Below are positions 6,301-6,477 of a stretch of 6,477 nt of DNA, one piece after another. Both the position numbers and the translations under genes were made by a program. The stretch comes from Desulfobulbaceae bacterium (GTDB lineage Bacteria; Desulfobacterota; Desulfobulbia; Desulfobulbales; Desulfobulbaceae). How positions within the stretch are numbered: position 1 is the stretch's first letter; each line of letters begins with the position of its first letter. The stretch covers positions 1-6,477 of the forward strand of contig JALXCX010000184.1 in assembly GCA_026990725.1 (NCBI GenBank). Reading direction: 5' to 3'. Below the pieces are notes generated by a model. It was not told the DNA's origin, did not search any database, and was given only the letters and a program-made list of their open reading frames with translations.

Positions 6301-6358
6301 GGTTTGACGTGATCTGTATTAAACTTATTGAAAGAAGAACTTGCGTCAACCAAGTTAA

Positions 6359-6374
6359 AGCAATGAGCGTGCCT
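6359..6374 (-). promoter_or_regulatory. Sigma-54 (RpoN) -24/-12 promoter of the small gene
   Basis: The minus strand reads AGGCACGCTCATTGCT, against the sigma-54 consensus TGGCACG-N4-TTGCW. Only the first base differs. The invariant GG (6373-6372) and GC (6361-6360) have the required 10-bp gap. This places the start near 6348-6347, leaving a leader of about 60 nt before the ATG at 6288. Sigma-54 promoters need an ATP-driven enhancer-binding protein, so the gene is probably switched on by a dedicated signal. TTGACG just downstream (6349-6344) lacks a good -10 and is a weaker alternative. Confidence 0.75.
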
Positions 6375-6390
6375 GTTTGAATTGAAAATT

Positions 6391-6403
6391 TAAGACACTG
6401 ATA
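6391..6403 (-). promoter_or_regulatory. IHF-like core site upstream of the sigma-54 promoter
   Basis: The minus strand TATCAGTGTCTTA fits the IHF core consensus WATCARNNNNTTR at every fixed position, with A/T-rich sequence on its upstream side. It lies about 43-55 bp before the predicted start, between the promoter and the upstream palindrome. That is the usual place for IHF to bend DNA and bring an enhancer-bound activator to sigma-54 polymerase. The consensus is loose, so position is the stronger argument. Confidence 0.45.
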
Positions 6404-6454
6404 TTCGGATATTATTTTGAGTTTCTGTTTGGAGGGCTTGTTTTTTTCGGTTTA

Positions 6455-6468
6455 TTTTTCCGGAAAAA
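6455..6468. promoter_or_regulatory. 14-bp palindrome, candidate upstream activator site
   Basis: TTTTTCCGGAAAAA is a perfect palindrome centred about 113 bp upstream of the predicted sigma-54 start. Enhancer-binding proteins bind as dimers to such sites roughly 80-150 bp upstream. It may instead be a structure belonging to whatever lies beyond the window edge, which is only 9 bp away. Confidence 0.35.
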
Positions 6469-6477
6469 AGGAAAGGC

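Noticed and set aside
6344..6349. TTGACG as a sigma-70 -35 box for the small gene
   Set aside because: No acceptable -10 lies 16-18 bp downstream (TAAGTT at 16 bp matches 3 of 6), and the sigma-54 element just upstream is much closer to its consensus.

Overview
The window holds a complete three-gene tripartite efflux operon on the minus strand, plus a separate very small secreted-protein gene upstream of it, also on the minus strand. The host is a Gram-negative (diderm) bacterium: there is a TolC-type outer-membrane channel, a periplasmic adaptor and an inner-membrane RND pump. The permease subfamily, the moderate GC content and a PEP-CTERM-like tail make a Desulfobacterota (delta-proteobacterial) source plausible. 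This is an impression from remembered relatives and is held with low confidence.

Layout, in the direction of transcription (right to left). 6289-6477 is the upstream region of the small gene. It carries a near-consensus sigma-54 (-24/-12) promoter, an IHF-like core site and, further upstream, a 14-bp palindrome placed where an enhancer-binding protein would sit. 6058-6288 encodes a 76-residue protein with a signal peptide, a mature segment of about 28 residues and a C-terminus that looks like a PEP-CTERM exosortase sorting signal, except that the PEP triplet reads PKP. 5671-6057 is intergenic. It has a long perfect hairpin behind the small gene and, near the next gene, a sigma-70-like promoter whose -10 is overlapped by an inverted repeat. 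4333-5670 is the TolC-like channel, 3265-4290 the membrane-fusion adaptor and 35-3268 the RND permease.

The channel, adaptor and permease should form one export machine. The permease captures substrate in the membrane or periplasm using proton motive force, the adaptor joins permease to channel, and the channel crosses the outer membrane. The permease has the paired aspartates of hydrophobe/drug RND pumps, not the metal-pump signature, so organic substrates (drugs, bile- or detergent-like compounds, lipids, solvents) are more likely than Cu/Zn/Co. The actual substrate cannot be read from the sequence. The adaptor and permease genes overlap by 4 bp, and no regulator gene lies in the window.

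The least ordinary part is the small gene. A sigma-54 promoter with IHF and enhancer-like elements drives a miniprotein that is almost only signal peptide plus sorting tail, and the tail has one replaced key residue. RpoN control of PEP-CTERM genes is known from floc- and biofilm-forming bacteria, so the combination is biologically coherent. The Glu-to-Lys change leaves open whether the tail is still processed.
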